Source: Solicoccozyma terricola (Eukaryota; Basidiomycota; Tremellomycetes; Filobasidiales; Piskurozymaceae). From it: a DNA stretch of 64,000 nt. Position 1 is the first letter of the stretch. Each line of letters begins with the position of its first letter. The stretch spans positions 1,098,577 to 1,162,576 of the forward strand of contig BCLD01000004.1 of the NCBI GenBank assembly GCA_001600875.1, in the 5' to 3' direction. The position numbers and the translations under genes are program-made. A model generated the notes under the pieces. The model did no database searches and had not been told where the DNA came from. It saw only the letters and a list, made by a program, of their open reading frames with translations. Of the stretch, positions 61,478 to 64,000 are shown one piece after another.

Positions 61478-64000
61478 ATGTCCTTGCAACAGATACCACC
61501 CAGACGTCGCCGTCAGACAATCTTCAGCCAAGGTCTGCAATCTCACTCGGCCAAGCATGCTCTCGCTCCCACAGAAGTCTACGTCGGTCTCTCATTCCGG
61601 TTGTTGGAGAGGGACGAGCCGTTGCCGGAAGGGTCAGAGGAGTACACGCGTAGGGAGATGAAGGATAACACGACCAGCCAGGATTTCGAGTTGGGTGTCG
61701 ATCAGAGGTTGCTGATGTGGGGTGCAGTGATCAGTGATGGCGTAGGAATCATCGATTCGGGAAGAAACTACGTGGTCATTAATATGCGAGAGCGACAGTC
61801 GGACTGGGAAGAGGTGAAGAAGGTGGTGGACAAGGCGATTGGGGCGGCATGGACAGCTTCCAGGGGTCAAAGTGAGTTTGAGGGGTGGGGGGGAAAATGC
61901 AAATCGGCGAGTGATGCTGAAGCGGCAATGTCTCCATAGGCATCGTGGCTCAAGTCATCGCAATCGCCGAACCTCTTCCATGGATCCTCGAAGCATCGCC
62001 AGAGTTTCTTCCCTCTTTCTGGGCCCACCTTAATGCCATCCCATTCATCATCCGTCCACCGACCCTCCTCTTCGACGACCTGCCCGAACCGTCTCCGGAA
62101 TACTACGCTTCAGCGGCTGTCACCGCCGCCATCAAGCATCTACATCCCGCAAGCCACAGCGCCATTTCCGTCGGCGTCAACTCGAATACACACGAAGTCT
62201 TGGTCGACGCAGACGGTCAGATCAGGATCGCCAGCTTGAAGGAATACGAGCAGAGTACGAGTCCTCGACTCTGGAGGAGGTTTATGGCGTTGGTAAGACA
62301 TGTCAAGGCAAGGAATATCAAGGTCGTGTTTGCGTCTGCTACCCCGGCTGGTGGGGGCGTGGCGTTGATGAGGTGAGTGCTCGAGGCATAAATGCCGGGA
62401 TACCCGACTGACACCGCCCGCTACGCCCCGCCTCGCCTCACCTCTCAGACACGCACTCATCCGTATCCTGAGACTCGTCGGTGTCGATGCAACTTGGATA
62501 GTACCAGAGGGCCACCCAGCCGTCTTCAACATCACCAAGAAACACATCCACAACGTCCTCCAAGGGGTCTCACAGCACAACGAGACCCTCGGTCCCACCG
62601 AGCGCAAGTACTTTGAGGCTTGGACTCGTGCAAACTGGGAAGCGTACTGGCATCACTCGTCGATCTTCAAAGATGATCGTATCGTCGTCATCGATGACCC
62701 GCAGTTGGCGCCGTTGATCCCCTTTATCAAGAAGCAGAACCCGACGGCCAAGATCATCTTCCGTTCTCATATCCAGATTCAATCGGATCTGACGGATGAT
62801 GAGGGCACGACTCAGCATGAGGTGTTTGGCTATCTTTGGGAGTTTATCAAGCAGACGGATTTGTTCCTAGCACATCCGGTAAAGTTTTTTGTTCCCAAAT
62901 GTGTTAGGGAGTCGGATCTGCCTGTGCTTTACATGTGAGTGGGGGCAATTGCTGTTAAAGTCATCGCGCTGACTTTCCAAACACCAGGCCACCCTCTACG
63001 GATCCTATCGACGGTCTCAATAAGCCACTTGGAAGTGAATCTGTCATCGCACTGCGCGATGCCTACAACAATCTCTCGAGGGCACAGTGTGGTGTCGAGA
63101 TGGATTGGGACCGGGGCTACGTCGTTCAGGTCGCTCGTTTCGATCCCTCAAAGGGCCTCCCTGTCCTTCTCGAGGCCTATCTCAAGTTCAGAATCGCTGT
63201 GCGAGACGCATCAGGGGAAGACTATGACGCTATTGAAACGGAAAGTCCAGACGAGGACGGGGAGTCGTCTCGTCGTGCCGAAAAGTATATTAGAAGGAGA
63301 AGCACTAGTGGATCCGGACGACATCCGGATTTCCCCCAGATGTCACCAATTTCCCCTCCCCCACGTACTCGAACCAAGTCTTACGACTTTGGACAGAGCA
63401 TCAACGGGTTTGTGGATGGGTTCACGCAGTACGGGTTGGCTCCGAAGAACGCGGTGGGTCGCAAGCCGCCGATGCTGGTGGTTGTGGGCCACGGTTCCGT
63501 CGACGATCCGGATGGTTCTGCGATATACGAGCAGTTGCATAGGGTGAGTTTGCCCGTGGTTGTTGGATGTTACCGTAAACTGAATCTTGGCCACCCAGAT
63601 CGTCCACAGTCCTGGGTACGGGTCTGTCGTGGACGACATCTCCATCGTTCGAGCTCCACCATCCGACACTCTCCTCGGTATGCTCATGCAAGGCGCATGG
63701 GTGGCGTGCCAGCTATCCACTCGCGAAGGCTTCGAAGTCAAAGTGTCAGAGGCCGTGTTCAAGAAGATTCCCGTGATCGTCAGCATGGCGGGAGGACTTC
63801 CATTGCAGGTAAAGGAGGGCGTCAACGGCTGGCTGGTCCCGAGTGGCGAGAGCGAGCCGGTCGCGCAGATCCTGCTGGAGCTTTGGGAAGGCAAGCGCAA
63901 GTTGAAGAGGACAGGACCTCACAGCATGACCCCGACAAAGGAGGAGGAGGAAGATGAAGACCTGGTCATGAAACGGACGAATGGCGGCGGAATTCGTGGG
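61478..64000 (+). CDS. CCG-9/trehalose phosphorylase-type GT4 glycosyltransferase (3' end outside window)
   Basis: The start MSLQQIPPRRRRQTIFSQG leads to an N-terminal region containing EVYVGLSFRLLERDEPLP and LGVDQRLLMWGAVISDGVGI. The retaining GT-B part follows: WAHLNAIPFIIRPPTLLFDDLPEPSPEYY, KVVFASATPAGGGVALMR/HALIRILRLVGVDATWIVPEG, FNITKKHIHNVLQG, KIIFRSHIQIQSDL, RGYVVQVARFDPSKGLPVLLEAY, VVGHGSVDDPDG, and TREGFEVKVSEAVFKKIPVIVSMAGGLPLQV. The EX7E-like segment is REGFEVKVSE. These match fungal clock-controlled gene 9 proteins, annotated as trehalose synthase/phosphorylase, which convert trehalose plus phosphate to glucose-1-phosphate and glucose, or the reverse. A Ser/Arg-rich insert (63230-63390) interrupts the C-domain. 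Exons join near 61873/61940, 62374/62448, 62935/62989 and 63543/63600. The frame is still open at the window edge. Confidence 0.88.

Overview
The window looks like a piece of a nuclear chromosome from a basidiomycete yeast, most likely a tremellomycete (Cryptococcus/Kwoniella/Tremella relatives). The reasons are the very dense, short (about 50-100 nt) GT-AG introns with CTNAC/CTAAT-type branch points, several microexons, closely packed genes on both strands with many divergent pairs only 170-280 bp apart, and fungal-type proteins throughout. There is no operon logic, no CRISPR array and no recognisable transposon. A 278-base run of N (39464-39741) next to a 99-base C tract shows that this is a draft assembly.

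Left and middle part (1-48 kb) is a conserved housekeeping block. In order: a family-32 sphingolipid mannosyltransferase (1592-5070, +), V-ATPase subunit d VMA6 (-), the eS26 escort TSR2 (+), SMC5 (-), a mitochondrial-type PPR protein (+), Rab geranylgeranyltransferase beta BET2 (-), a LisH/WD40 TBL1/SIF2-like co-repressor (+), kinetochore MTW1/MIS12 (-), SDE2 (-), NEDD8/RUB1 (+), a small Zn2Cys6 factor (-), DNA polymerase alpha subunit B POL12 (+), threonine synthase THR4 (-), methionine aminopeptidase 1 (-), the 3-hydroxyacyl-CoA dehydratase PHS1 (-), an AT-hook hypothetical (+), thioredoxin reductase TRR1 (-, interrupted by the gap), a Cdc25/Acr2-like rhodanese phosphatase (+), a TatD/Scn1-like hydrolase (-), glutathione-dependent formaldehyde dehydrogenase SFA1 (-), a nitrilase-superfamily hydrolase (+) and a small DUF962/Mpo1-like membrane protein (+).

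The right part (about 48.7-61 kb) looks more accessory. It holds the frame-broken remains of a TOK1-type two-pore potassium channel (-) and of an LGFP-repeat secreted protein (+), then a sulfate permease (+), a MARVEL-like four-helix membrane protein (+), an NAD L-lactate dehydrogenase (-) and a GPI-anchored phospholipase B (-). The window ends inside a CCG-9/trehalose-phosphorylase-type glycosyltransferase (+).

The most unusual signals are at the RNA and regulatory level. Pure C tracts (12-101 nt) occupy the polypyrimidine position of introns in many unrelated genes, with two genes carrying G tracts there instead. Two near-duplicate, frame-preserving, stop-free introns sit in the Zn2Cys6 gene. 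RUB1 and the DUF962 gene contain 15-30 nt microexons. Three copies of a TGATGACGTGTCATT element lie in the TRR1 divergent promoter, and TRR1 has an in-frame upstream extension resembling a mitochondrial presequence.
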